Notes under the pieces: generated by a model | What the model was told of the DNA's origin: nothing | Seen by the model: only the letters and a program-made list of their open reading frames with translations | Database searches by the model: none | NCBI RefSeq assembly: GCF_016864575.1 | Contig: NZ_CP044125.1 | Coordinates: 2,641,001 to 2,705,000 of the forward strand | Direction: 5' to 3' | DNA length: 64,000 bases | Source: Rhizobium sp. BG4 | GTDB taxonomy: Bacteria; Pseudomonadota; Alphaproteobacteria; Rhizobiales; Rhizobiaceae | Part shown: one piece after another, positions 27,313 through 35,746 of the stretch | Numbering within the stretch: the first letter of the stretch is position 1 | How the letters are laid out: each line of letters opens with the position of its first letter | Position numbers and translations under genes: made by a program

Positions 27313-28896
27313 ATGCATATTCATGACGCCCCCATCCTGCTGACCATATTGTGTTTCGGTCTTGTCTGCATCGCGGTCTATGCCACCGATTGGTTGGCCT
27401 TGCCCTTTGCTGTCTACCGCAAGAATGCCGTCCGGCGGCCGATGGCGCGCACGCTTATCGATCTTGCCGCCCGCCTTCCGGTGATTGCGCTCGTCTTCGC
27501 CGGTTTCTTTGCCGTGACCTGGCGGCCGATCTATTGCGTTCAGGCGACCATCAGCTTCTTCGTGATATTCACCGGCATTTCGCGCGCCAAGTTCCAGTTC
27601 ATCCGTGAACCGCTGGTCTTCTCGGACATCGCGCTGGTCGTCGATGTCTTCAAATATAAAGAGATCTTCTATGCGACGTCGCTGAACGTCTTCTTCTGGA
27701 TCTTCTCTTTCCTCTACGTCTTCGGGGTGACGGGCCTCTATTTCTATTTCGAGCCGCATATCCTGCCCGACACCGCGCGGTTCCTCTGGATATTGCTGGG
27801 TCTGCTCGTTGCGTTCGGGCCGTGGTTCGCGCTCTTCTATGGTCCGGTCAACGGCCCCGTCTCGCGTCTCACGCAATGGGTTGTCGGCCCGATCGACATC
27901 AAGAAGAACACGGTTCGCTTCGGCACCTTCACATCCGTCGTCCTGCATTTCGTCATCTGGCTCGGGCGCCGCCGTGAGAAGATCGTCCGCGAGCTTTCGA
28001 CGCTGATCAAATCGGCCCTGCATGATCTCTGGGATGGCGATGACGACGAGGCGCCGCCGCTGATCGTCATCTGGCAATCGGAATCCTTCATCGATCTCCG
28101 GCATTTCGGCGTGAAGGGCCTGAAGCTTCCCAATCTCGACCGGCTGCGCAAGCAATCGGCCCAGTGGGGGCGGATGACGAGCGTCTTCGAAGGCGGATAC
28201 ACTCTGCGCACCGAATTTGCGGTGCTGAGTGGCCTTCAGCCCGAAGACGTCGATATCGACGCCAGCTATCCCTATCTGCGCGCGGGCCACTACGCCGACA
28301 TCGTCTGGCCGAACAAGCTGAAGAATGCCGGCTGGAAGACACAGTTCGTGCATCCCTACGACCGGACGTTCTTCCTGCGCCACAAGGCGATGCCGCAGCT
28401 CGGCTTCGATCATATGATGATGCTCGACGAGTTCGACCACAAGCCGGAGCGCGACGGTCCCTATGTCAGCGATCTGGCGCTGACGAAGAGCGTCATCCGG
28501 GAGATCGACAAGGATCCCGACCTCAAGAATTTCGTGTTCGTCGCCTCGATGGCCAATCATGGCCCCTGGGAAGCCGGACGCGTCAAGGACGAGACGGATC
28601 CCGTGGCGATCTATACGGAACTCCTGAGGCGCGCCGATCACGCGCTTGGAAATCTCGCTCATTACCTCGATACGCTGGACCGGCCGGTATGGCTGCTGTT
28701 CTACGGTGACCACGCGCCGCTGCTGAAGGCGTTTGCCGATCCGTTCCCCGATCCGCGCACGGACTATGTGATCGTGCCGCTCGGCCGCGCACGGGCGCAT
28801 TCGCAGAGGCCTGTTCCGGCGCAGGAGGAGGCACCCTGGAATCTGCTCGGCACGTTGCTGCGCTATGCGGGCCTCAGCAAGGAGTTGCCGTCTTGA
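27313..28896 (+). CDS. rkpI: Membrane sulfatase/LTA-synthase-like protein RkpI
   Basis: A 527-aa protein with about five membrane segments in the first 190 residues and then an alkaline-phosphatase-fold domain. LIVIWQSESFIDLRHFG starts the catalytic domain. EGGYTLRTEFAVLSG has the Thr expected to be the nucleophile in lipoteichoic-acid synthase/phosphoethanolamine transferase relatives. FYGDHAPLL holds metal ligands near the end. It may transfer a phospho-group or act in assembly of the K-antigen at the periplasmic side. The ATG at 27313 comes 23 bases after rkpH, and the 3' end overlaps rkpJ. Confidence 0.85.
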   Translation: MHIHDAPILLTILCFGLVCIAVYATDWLALPFAVYRKNAVRRPMARTLIDLAARLPVIALVFAGFFAVTWRPIYCVQATISFFVIFTGISRAKFQFIREPLVFSDIALVVDVFKYKEIFYATSLNVFFWIFSFLYVFGVTGLYFYFEPHILPDTARFLWILLGLLVAFGPWFALFYGPVNGPVSRLTQWVVGPIDIKKNTVRFGTFTSVVLHFVIWLGRRREKIVRELSTLIKSALHDLWDGDDDEAPPLIVIWQSESFIDLRHFGVKGLKLPNLDRLRKQSAQWGRMTSVFEGGYTLRTEFAVLSGLQPEDVDIDASYPYLRAGHYADIVWPNKLKNAGWKTQFVHPYDRTFFLRHKAMPQLGFDHMMMLDEFDHKPERDGPYVSDLALTKSVIREIDKDPDLKNFVFVASMANHGPWEAGRVKDETDPVAIYTELLRRADHALGNLAHYLDTLDRPVWLLFYGDHAPLLKAFADPFPDPRTDYVIVPLGRARAHSQRPVPAQEEAPWNLLGTLLRYAGLSKELPS

Positions 28897-30191
28897 CGCT
28901 TAAGCCGGCCATTGTTGGCGCAGACCGGCGTGTCTTCCTGTTCATGCAGGGGCCGTCGTCGAGCCTCTATGTCCGGATGGCCCGCAAGCTGGAAGCGGCG
29001 GGCAGCGAATGCCTTCGCGTCAATCTCAATGCCGGCGATGCGATCTTCTGGCGACGGGGCGGCGCCATCAACTATCGCGGTTCGTTCGCTGCCTGGCAGG
29101 GCTATGTCGGGCGGCTGATCGCCGAACGCGGCATCACCGATCTGGTCGTTCACGGTGAAGAGCGCCCCTATCATAAGGTGGCGATCGCTGCCGCGAGGCA
29201 GGCGGGCGTCGCGGTCTATGCCGTCGAGATGGGACATCTGCGGCCCGATTGGGTCACCATCGAGCGTGAGGGGTTGTCGTCGAACTCCCGCTTTCCCATC
29301 GACCCGGACCATATCCTGACGGCTGGCGAGGGGCTGGGCGAACCGGATTGGCAGAGACGCTACAGCCATAGCTTCCTGTCGGAAGCCGCGGCCGACATGC
29401 TCTATTATCTGCCGACCGTGTTCCTGAGCTTCCTCTATCCCCACTACCGGCGGCATGGCTTGTTTCATCCGCTGGCCGAGTATGCGGGGTGGGCGATCCG
29501 GCTTGCCAAGTCGCGGTTCACCGCCAGTAAGGCCGTCCGGTCCGTGCACGCCGTTGCCTCCGCCAGCCATCCGTATTTTGTCTATCCGCTCCAATTGCAG
29601 ACCGACTATCAGCTGCGATCGCACTCGCCGTTTCATAGCCAGCAGGATGCGATCCGGCATATTCTCCGATCCTTCGCAGAACATGCCGCGGCCGATGCCC
29701 GGCTGGTGATCAAGGTTCACCCGCTGGACAATGGCTTGATCGACTGGCGCTCCTACGTGGAGCAAATGGCGGCCACATCGGGCGTTTCGGATCGAACGGT
29801 CTTCATCGATGGCGGCAATCTCGATTTGCTCATCCGTGGCTGCAGCGGGCTGGTGACCGTCAATTCCACGGCGGCGCTGAACGCGCTGCAGGCGGGTAGG
29901 CCGGTCAAGGTGCTGGGCTCGACCGTCTATGACATCGATGGCCTGACGGATCGCCAGCCGCTCGATGCGTTCTGGAGCCGGCCGGTGGCGCCGTCGCCGC
30001 TCCTGCTCACCGCCTTCATGCGGCTGCTTGCGGCGTCGATCCAGGTGCGCGGCAATTTCTACAGCCGCGAAGGGGCGGAGGCCGCGGCAGGCGGGCTTGT
30101 CCGCAAACTGCTCGACCGCTCGGTCAACGAGCCGGGCGCCTATGTCGATCCGGCTCCGCGTTCGCATCCCGAAAAGATCGCCGTCGCCTGA
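28893..30191 (+). CDS. rkpJ: Capsule polysaccharide protein RkpJ (KpsS/LipB-like)
   Basis: A 432-aa protein of the capsule polysaccharide biosynthesis family (KpsS, LipB, LpsZ relatives), some members of which are Kdo transferases building the lipid-linked start of group 2-type capsules. Recognisable parts are FLFMQGPSSSLYVRMARKL at the start, VHGEERPYHKVA, VYAVEMGHLRPDW, and the late VIKVHPLDNGLIDW and LVTVNSTAALNAL. The start is TTG at 28893, which overlaps the rkpI stop by four bases and has AAGGAG eight bases upstream. It closes the rkpA-J operon. No clear terminator is seen before the next gene. Confidence 0.88.
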   Translation: MTLKPAIVGADRRVFLFMQGPSSSLYVRMARKLEAAGSECLRVNLNAGDAIFWRRGGAINYRGSFAAWQGYVGRLIAERGITDLVVHGEERPYHKVAIAAARQAGVAVYAVEMGHLRPDWVTIEREGLSSNSRFPIDPDHILTAGEGLGEPDWQRRYSHSFLSEAAADMLYYLPTVFLSFLYPHYRRHGLFHPLAEYAGWAIRLAKSRFTASKAVRSVHAVASASHPYFVYPLQLQTDYQLRSHSPFHSQQDAIRHILRSFAEHAAADARLVIKVHPLDNGLIDWRSYVEQMAATSGVSDRTVFIDGGNLDLLIRGCSGLVTVNSTAALNALQAGRPVKVLGSTVYDIDGLTDRQPLDAFWSRPVAPSPLLLTAFMRLLAASIQVRGNFYSREGAEAAAGGLVRKLLDRSVNEPGAYVDPAPRSHPEKIAVA

Positions 30192-30272
30192 CCTCCCTCC
30201 CAAGTTTTTCCGTGTGCATTGAAACCATTAGTGCACTTCCCGCTTTATGCATCAAAAGGCGAGTGGGAACTG

Positions 30273-30521
30273 ATGTCCGCTTTTTATTTCAAGACGCAAG
30301 ACAATGACGGCACGGCCGCGGCCGATCTGCCGTTTGAATTTCCGGATCTGTTTTCGGCAATCGAGGAGGCCAAGCATGTGCTGGCGGAGATGGCGCTCGA
30401 TGGGCTGCCGTCGGCGCCGGAGCGGCGGTTGTCGATTGAGGTTCAGAATTCCGAGCGGCTGCCGATCGTCAGCTTGCAGCTGGAACTGAAGATTTCCTAT
30501 CTGCCGCAGGCGCGCAACTGA
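30273..30521 (+). CDS. DUF6894-like small protein
   Basis: An 82-aa protein beginning MSAFYFKTQDNDG, with a conserved middle AIEEAKHVLAEMALDGLP. This pattern is common in small rhizobial proteins assigned to DUF6894, whose role is unknown. The frame opens at 30219 with a TTG, but the ATG at 30273 matches how this family starts. It stands 81 bases after rkpJ and 63 bases before the next gene, in the same direction. Confidence 0.72.
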   Translation: MSAFYFKTQDNDGTAAADLPFEFPDLFSAIEEAKHVLAEMALDGLPSAPERRLSIEVQNSERLPIVSLQLELKISYLPQARN

Positions 30522-30524
30522 GCG

Positions 30525-30549
30525 GGAACCAAGCGGCGGCAATCTCGTT
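30525..30549 (+). promoter_or_regulatory. EcfG-type general stress response promoter
   Basis: GGAAC (30525-30529), a 16-base spacer and CGTT (30546-30549) match the consensus used by the alphaproteobacterial general stress sigma factor EcfG/RpoE2. It lies 35 bases upstream of the next start codon. The match is direct; regulation is inferred. Confidence 0.7.
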
Positions 30550-30560
30550 TCAAATCATGA

Positions 30561-30929
<369 letters not shown>

Positions 30930-30965
30930 CGCAAATCCCATTTATAGTCGTGGGATCGTGTGGTT

Positions 30966-31000
30966 CCCTGCGGTCATTGGGTTGATCGCAGGGATCTTTT
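30966..31000 (+). terminator. Terminator before the CHASE3 kinase gene
   Basis: CCCTGCGGTCA (30966-30976) pairs with TGATCGCAGGG (30983-30993) with one G-T pair and a 6-base loop; ATCTTTT follows. Confidence 0.82.
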
Positions 31001-31041
31001 CCGTCACTTGTATTTAAGAAAATCCTTTTCAGAGAATCCTC

Positions 31042-32538
31042 ATGTCCTCTTCCAACGCCGTCTTTGTCCGCTCGACGCTTTTCATGCTCGGGCTCGGCGT
31101 GCTGCTTCTGGCCGGTATCGTCGGAACGTCGCTCTGGCTGACGAGCGCGAACCGCATCTATTCCGATACGGTTGCCGAGATGCGCCGCATCCGCACTGGT
31201 TCGGTCGATCTGCTGACCGCGCTCCAGGATGCCGAAACCGGGCAGCGCGGCTTTCTGCTGACCAATGACGAGAGCTATCTGGCACCCTACTTTCAAGCGG
31301 TGAAGAACTTGCCCGAGCGGCGCAAGCGGCTGGCAGACGTGCTGCAGAACTATCCTGATTATGCCGAGCGGCTGCCGGTGCTGGATCAGGCGGTCGACGG
31401 CAAGATGGCGGAGATCGATAATACGGTCGCGCTCGCCAAGGCCGGCCGGATGCAGGAAGCGCTGGCGATCGTGCGCAACGATAGCGGCAAGGCGCTGATG
31501 GACGACGCCCGCGGCGTTCTCGTCGGCTTCATCAGCCAGACCGATGACCGCCTTCGGGTAATCGTCGGCGAACAGCTCAAAGCGGCAAGCAACCTGCAAT
31601 GGGTGACGATCGGCGGCGCATTGGCGATTGCCATCGTCGTCGGCGGGGCAATCCTCATTATCGTCCAGCACGTGCGCGACCTGTCGCGGGCGCGCGAGGA
31701 GCTGCAATCGCTGAATTTCGGCCTGGAGGAGCGCGTCAACGAGCGCACCGAAGACCTGATGCAGGCCAACCAGGAAATCCAGCGCTTCGCCTATATCGTC
31801 ACCCACGATCTCAGGGCACCGCTCGTCAATATCATGGGCTTCCTCAGCGAGCTCGAGGCCAGCCTGACGGCGGTCACGGCCTATGTCATGGCTGATGAGA
31901 AGAAGCCGAGCGAGGACGAAATCAAGGAAGCGCGCCTCGCAGTCGAGGAAGACCTGCCGGAGGCGATGAGCTTCATCCGCTCGTCGACCCGCAAGATGGA
32001 TTCGCTGATCAACGCCATCCTGAAGATTTCCCGCGACGGACGCCGCAAGCTGGTGCCGGAGAGGATCGACCTCAAGGCCATGCTCGAGACGGCTGCGGCG
32101 AACGTGCATCACCAGGTCGCCGAGGCCGATGGGGAAGTGGAGATGGATATCCGCGTGCCCGGACTGATCACCGACCGCTTCTCGCTGGACCAGATCTTCG
32201 GCAACCTTTTCGACAATGCGGTCAAATACCGCTATCTTGGCCGTCCTGTCAGGATCGCCGTGCGGGCCATGCCGGCCGGCAAGGGCCGGATCAGGATTGA
32301 TGTCGAGGACAACGGCCGCGGCATCGCAGTTGCCGATCGCGAGCGCGTTTTCGAACTCTTCCGCCGCGCCGGCGAACAGGATCAGCCGGGTGAAGGCATC
32401 GGCCTCGCATATGTGCGATCGTTAATACGAAATTTGGGAGGTGACATTACTGTCGCTTCGACAGAGGGCACCGGCAGCACCTTCACGCTGCTTCTGCCGT
32501 CGGATCTCACCACCATCGTAAAGGGTACAGAGTCATGA
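31042..32538 (+). CDS. CHASE3-domain sensor histidine kinase
   Basis: A 498-aa inner-membrane kinase. A membrane segment near residues 10-30, a periplasmic CHASE3 helix bundle (QDAETGQRGFLLTNDESYL is its signature) and a second membrane segment near 190-212 come first. A coiled linker with NERTEDL leads to the phospho-accepting His in IVTHDLRAPLVNI. The ATP domain has DNAVKYR, DNGRGI and GEGIGLAYVRSL. Its stop overlaps the ATG of the response regulator by four bases, so the two form a pair. The signal it senses is unknown; relatives often act in stress or light responses. Confidence 0.92.
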   Translation: MSSSNAVFVRSTLFMLGLGVLLLAGIVGTSLWLTSANRIYSDTVAEMRRIRTGSVDLLTALQDAETGQRGFLLTNDESYLAPYFQAVKNLPERRKRLADVLQNYPDYAERLPVLDQAVDGKMAEIDNTVALAKAGRMQEALAIVRNDSGKALMDDARGVLVGFISQTDDRLRVIVGEQLKAASNLQWVTIGGALAIAIVVGGAILIIVQHVRDLSRAREELQSLNFGLEERVNERTEDLMQANQEIQRFAYIVTHDLRAPLVNIMGFLSELEASLTAVTAYVMADEKKPSEDEIKEARLAVEEDLPEAMSFIRSSTRKMDSLINAILKISRDGRRKLVPERIDLKAMLETAAANVHHQVAEADGEVEMDIRVPGLITDRFSLDQIFGNLFDNAVKYRYLGRPVRIAVRAMPAGKGRIRIDVEDNGRGIAVADRERVFELFRRAGEQDQPGEGIGLAYVRSLIRNLGGDITVASTEGTGSTFTLLLPSDLTTIVKGTES

Positions 32539-32978
32539 AAGCCACAGGCCAGGAAGTCACGATCGTCATGATCGAGGACGACGAGGGGCATGCCCGCCTC
32601 ATCGAGAAGAACGTGCGCCGGGCCGGCGTCAACAACGAGATCGTGCCCTTCACCAACGGCAAGAGCGCGCTCGACTTCATCCTCGGCCCCGACCGCAGCG
32701 GCACCGTCAGCAAGGACCGCTATCTGCTGATGCTGCTCGATCTCAATCTGCCGGATACGTCGGGCATCGATATTCTCGAGCAGATCAAGAACAACGAGCA
32801 CACCAAGCGCATGCCTGTCGTCATCCTGACGACCACCGATGACGAGCGCGAAATCCAGCGCTGCTACGATCTCGGCGCCAATGTCTATATCACCAAGCCC
32901 GTCGATTACGACGGCTTCGCCCACGCGATCCGCCAGCTTGGCCTGTTCTTCGCGGTGATCCAGATTCCGCAGCAATAA
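32535..32978 (+). CDS. Stand-alone response regulator receiver (Rcp1-like)
   Basis: A 147-aa receiver domain with no output domain. MIEDDEGHARLIEKN gives the acidic pocket, LLMLLDLNLPDTSG the phosphorylated Asp, and VVILTTTDDERE and YITKPVDYD the Thr and Lys. The extended beta5 region and length resemble Rcp1-type regulators paired with phytochrome-like or CHASE3 kinases. It probably passes phosphate on or acts through protein contacts. It is translationally coupled to the kinase and followed by a terminator. Confidence 0.92.
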   Translation: MKATGQEVTIVMIEDDEGHARLIEKNVRRAGVNNEIVPFTNGKSALDFILGPDRSGTVSKDRYLLMLLDLNLPDTSGIDILEQIKNNEHTKRMPVVILTTTDDEREIQRCYDLGANVYITKPVDYDGFAHAIRQLGLFFAVIQIPQQ

Positions 32979-32986
32979 CGAGAAAA

Positions 32987-33009
32987 GGCGAGCAGTTTGC
33001 CTGCTCGCC
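32987..33009. terminator. Bidirectional hairpin terminator
   Basis: GGCGAGCAG (32987-32995) pairs with CTGCTCGCC (33001-33009) around a 5-base loop. It lies between the response regulator and a convergent tiny gene. The T-tract on the plus side is weak; on the minus side AAAA becomes TTTT. Confidence 0.7.
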
Positions 33010-33015
33010 CTTCGT

Positions 33016-33126
33016 TCAGCGCATCAGCAGCGGAATGCCGATGACGATAGCTATGAGAACAATGGCGATTGCGACCTTCAGAAGGCGCACACGCCGCGTC
33101 CGCTCCCCACTCCAATCATACGTCAT
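33016..33126 (-). CDS. 36-aa single-span membrane peptide
   Basis: A very short ORF with a charged N-terminus (MTYDWSGERTRRVRLLK) followed by one hydrophobic helix (VAIAIVLIAIVIGIPLLM), a good membrane anchor with the positive charges on the inside. GGAGA lies about seven bases before the ATG at 33126, and a bidirectional terminator follows the stop. These signals suggest a real small gene. No function can be assigned. Confidence 0.5.
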   Translation of the reverse strand: MTYDWSGERTRRVRLLKVAIAIVLIAIVIGIPLLMR

Positions 33127-33244
33127 GGTTGGTCTCCACGGGGCATGCACTTAGAGCCCGGCATGCCGGGTTCAATAGGTATGGCGCAACTTGCTTGCGT
33201 AAGGCTTATCTAAATTATGCGGTGAAAACAGACGCTTGCTGCAA

Positions 33245-33802
33245 TCAGCGGCTGAAGCGCAGCGCCCATCGACGGCCGTCGAAACTCATCCGCAGCAGGG
33301 CGAGCGGCTCGATATCCGCCAGCCAGAAAGAACTCGGCGGTGCCTTCATCACATGCAGGATCGCGGCCCGGATGACGGTGGCGTTGGCGATGGCGACGAT
33401 ATGGCCGTCGAATGCCTGCTGCTCTTCCATCCAGCCGGCGATGCGGGCCTGAAGTTTCGACAGGCTCTCGCCGCCATGCGGGGCGGCGTCCGGATCGGTC
33501 ATCCACTGGATCAGAGCATCCGGCTCCTTGGCCTGCAGATCGGCAAGCGGGCGGCCCTTCCAGCGGCCGTAATCCATATCGGCGAGCTTCGGATCGGCCG
33601 CGGCCGTCAGGTTCAGGATTTCGGCGGTCTGCAGCGCGGCGAGCGCCGGGCTGCTTTTGACGTGATCGGCACGCTGAAGCCTTTCCGCGAGAGCCGCGGT
33701 ATCGGTGGCGGCGCTCTGTTCGAGCGGCTCGTTCAGCGGAAAGCGGCCTTCGCGGTTGGCGCTTGTCGGGCCGTGGCAGATCCAGGTCAGCCGGGTATGC
33801 AC
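33245..33802 (-). CDS. Histidine phosphatase superfamily protein (CobC-like)
   Basis: A 185-aa protein of the phosphoglycerate-mutase-like fold. The N-terminal motif is LTWICHGPTSA, where the usual RHG is CHG; the catalytic His is kept but the Arg is replaced. SSPALAALQTAEIL, the acid-region MDYGRWKGRPLADL and the late IVAIANATVIRAA follow; in the last, the usual second His is replaced by Asn. The GTG at 33802 is chosen because GGAGG lies just upstream. Its position divergent from a B12 riboswitch and cobalt transporter suggests alpha-ribazole phosphatase (CobC)-like work in B12 synthesis, but the substituted residues make activity uncertain. Confidence 0.75.
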   Translation of the reverse strand: MHTRLTWICHGPTSANREGRFPLNEPLEQSAATDTAALAERLQRADHVKSSPALAALQTAEILNLTAAADPKLADMDYGRWKGRPLADLQAKEPDALIQWMTDPDAAPHGGESLSKLQARIAGWMEEQQAFDGHIVAIANATVIRAAILHVMKAPPSSFWLADIEPLALLRMSFDGRRWALRFSR

Positions 33803-33877
33803 AGGAGAGCCTCCGGGCTGCCTCTTCGGCAGATGAAGTTTCGTTGACAGTTCGAAGCCTAGAGATATAACGGTCAC

Positions 33878-33969
33878 GTTGCGGGTTTGGAAGCCGGTGT
33901 AAATCCGGCGCGGTCGCGCCACTGTGACCAGGATGCGAAAGCGAACTGGAAGTCAGACCTTGCCGCAAC
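33878..33969 (+). ncRNA. Cobalamin (B12) riboswitch
   Basis: P1 is GTTGCGG (33878-33884) with CCGCAAC (33963-33969). Inside are AAGCCGGTGTAAATCCGG, the conserved GCGCCACTGTGACCAGG (B12-box region) and GAAGTCAGACC. These are the core elements of cobalamin aptamers. It lies 37 bases before cbtB. Downstream, ATTCC-AGGA-GGAAT (about 33991-34004) can hide the ribosome site of cbtB, which suggests control of translation. High B12 would then shut off the cobalt transporter. Confidence 0.92.
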
Positions 33970-34006
33970 ATCCTTTCGACTGAACGCGTCATTCCAGGAG
34001 GAATAC

Positions 34007-34216
34007 ATGTCTGACATCACTTTCAAGCCTATCGCAGCACCGCAGCCGATTCCGGTTGGCGAGATCCTGCCCTGGGCGATCTTCGGCGGCCTGCTGATGA
34101 TCATCGCCATCTATTTCGTCGGCACGGAAGAGGGCGCCATGGCGCTGTTCTCCGGCGGCTACGTCCACGAATTCGTGCATGACGCCCGCCACCTTCTCGG
34201 CTTCCCCTGCCACTAA
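34007..34216 (+). CDS. cbtB: Cobalt transporter subunit CbtB
   Basis: A 69-aa protein with one membrane helix (ILPWAIFGGLLMIIAIYFVG) and a histidine-rich end, YVHEFVHDARHLLGFPCH, thought to bind cobalt. This is the exact CbtB pattern. The ATG at 34007 follows AGGAGGA; the longer frame from 33887 runs through the riboswitch and is rejected. It is cotranscribed with cbtA, 12 bases downstream, and controlled by the B12 riboswitch. Confidence 0.93.
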   Translation: MSDITFKPIAAPQPIPVGEILPWAIFGGLLMIIAIYFVGTEEGAMALFSGGYVHEFVHDARHLLGFPCH

Positions 34217-34228
34217 AGGACGACTGAC

Positions 34229-34966
34229 ATGGTTGGAAACCTTCTACTTCGCGGCATGATCGCGGGGGCGATTGCTGGCGTCCTGGTGTTTGTCTTCGCC
34301 CATTTCTTCGGTGAGCCGCTCGTCGATCAGGCGATCGCTTTCGAGGAAGCCGCGGCACAGGCAGCCGGCGAGGCCGCAGAGCCCGAGATCGTCAGCCGCG
34401 CGACGCAGGCCGGCATTGGTCTCTTCACCGGCGCCATGGCCTATGGCATCGCCGTCGGCGGTCTCTTCGCGCTGACCTTTGCCTTCGTGCATGGCCGGTT
34501 CAGCACGCTCAGCGCCCGCGGCACCGCTGCGGTCATCGCTCTTGCCGCTTTCGTCGCCATCATCCTCGTTCCCGGCATCAAGTACCCGGCCAATCCGCCG
34601 GCTGTCGGCAATGGCGATACGATCGGCGTTCGCACCGAGCTGTTCTTCCTGATGATCGTCGTCTCCGTCGCGGCGCTGATCGCGGCGATCGCCTTTGCGC
34701 GCAGCCTCGCTCACCGCTTCGGCATCTGGAACGGCGCGATCATCGCCGGCATCGCCTATATCGTCTTCATCGGCCTCGTGCAGTATCTGCTGCCGCCGAT
34801 CAACGAGGTGCCGGAAAACTACTCGGCGATCGTCCTCTGGCGCTTCCGCATCACCTCGCTCGGCATGCATGTCGTGCTGTGGTCGGTGCTGGCTGTGGTC
34901 TTCGGGATGCTGGCCGAGAAGCGGCTGGCCTCGCAGGGTGCTGTCGGGCGTCCGGCGTTTCGGTGA
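34229..34966 (+). CDS. cbtA: Cobalt transporter subunit CbtA
   Basis: A 245-aa membrane protein with about five to six spans. It starts LLLRGMIAGAIAGVLVFVFAH and contains GIGLFTGAMAYGIAVGGLFAL and an interhelical loop, GIKYPANPPAVGNGDTIG, that is highly conserved in CbtA. With CbtB it is believed to import cobalt for B12 synthesis; the association with B12 riboswitches is well known, transport itself less directly shown. It is followed by a palindromic repeat element. Confidence 0.92.
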   Translation: MVGNLLLRGMIAGAIAGVLVFVFAHFFGEPLVDQAIAFEEAAAQAAGEAAEPEIVSRATQAGIGLFTGAMAYGIAVGGLFALTFAFVHGRFSTLSARGTAAVIALAAFVAIILVPGIKYPANPPAVGNGDTIGVRTELFFLMIVVSVAALIAAIAFARSLAHRFGIWNGAIIAGIAYIVFIGLVQYLLPPINEVPENYSAIVLWRFRITSLGMHVVLWSVLAVVFGMLAEKRLASQGAVGRPAFR

Positions 34967-34995
34967 GGATTGGGTGAGGGGAGCCAAAGGCTTCC

Positions 34996-35116
34996 CTCAT
35001 TCCTGTGCTTGTCACAGGAATCCAGCCACCGCGCGTCGGCGCGGTGAATGACTCTACAGTTTCCCGCGTCCATGGACATGGACGCACTGGATTCCTGTGA
35101 CAAGCACAGGAATGAG
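34996..35116. repeat. Nested palindromic intergenic element with 30-bp inverted ends
   Basis: The arms 34996-35025 and 35087-35116 are perfect 30-bp inverted repeats. Each arm itself folds (ATTCCTGTG with CACAGGAAT around CTTGT). The middle holds two more hairpins: CCGCGC with GCGCGG near 35029-35044, and GCGTCCATG with CATGGACGC near 35067-35086. The structure is that of a non-coding mobile palindromic repeat of the MITE/REP kind common in rhizobia. No transposase is present. Confidence 0.8.
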
Positions 35117-35134
35117 GCATTGGTAAAGGCTGTG

Positions 35135-35746
35135 ATGAATAGGCCTCTGTTTCATTTGATGACCGGCATGGCTGCGCTCGCGCTGTCGAGCGGCGGTGCC
35201 ATGGCCCACAGCCGCACATCCTCTGCCAATCACGCCGGCATCCCCGTCCCCGAAATTTCCCACGGCGAAATGGCCGTGATGGCCGATTATCGTGACCGGA
35301 TCATCGCGCTCGCATCCACCGCCACCGATACCGACGAGCCGTTCCGCCGGGTGCTGAACTATGCGCAGATCCAGTATTCCTACTGTCTCTGGGGCCGCAT
35401 GCCCGGCAGCGTGACGGATGAGGAAAGTCCGTTCAACGAATGCGCCCATGCTTATCTGGCGGCGACCAAGGCGGTGCTGATGTCTCTGCGGGAGATGCCG
35501 CGGGAGGCCGCGGCGGCGAGTGCGATCGTCTCCGAAGCCGATGCCGATATGATCAGGCGTGGGTTGTCGCTGATCACCTGCCGTTTCAGCGGCGAGGCGT
35601 TCAATACGGCCGATATCATCCGGCCGCGCTGGAGCGAGATACCGCTCCATACGGCGAGCATGGCGTCGCTGACCGGGTTCTTCGCGCTTGTTTTCGGCGT
35701 CTTCCTTGCCGGGCGCCGGTGGCTGAAGGTTCAGTCTTCGGAATAG
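35135..35746 (+). CDS. Hypothetical exported protein with C-terminal membrane anchor
   Basis: A 203-aa protein. MNRPLFHLMTGMAALALSSGGAMA is, in two parts, a good signal peptide (cut after AMA). A mostly helical body with cysteines follows (YSYCLWGRMPG, FNECAHAYLAA, LITCRFSGEAF), and a C-terminal hydrophobic helix (LTGFFALVFGVFLAG) comes before a basic end. I do not recognise a family. The ATG at 35135 is preferred; the frame opens earlier at 35048 but that part lies in the repeat element. It overlaps the convergent gene by 16 bases. Confidence 0.65.
   Translation: MNRPLFHLMTGMAALALSSGGAMAHSRTSSANHAGIPVPEISHGEMAVMADYRDRIIALASTATDTDEPFRRVLNYAQIQYSYCLWGRMPGSVTDEESPFNECAHAYLAATKAVLMSLREMPREAAAASAIVSEADADMIRRGLSLITCRFSGEAFNTADIIRPRWSEIPLHTASMASLTGFFALVFGVFLAGRRWLKVQSSE

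Noticed and set aside
33887..34216. A 109-aa version of CbtB starting at 33887
   Set aside because: The extra 40 codons are the B12 riboswitch, and the ATG at 34007 has a perfect ribosome site.
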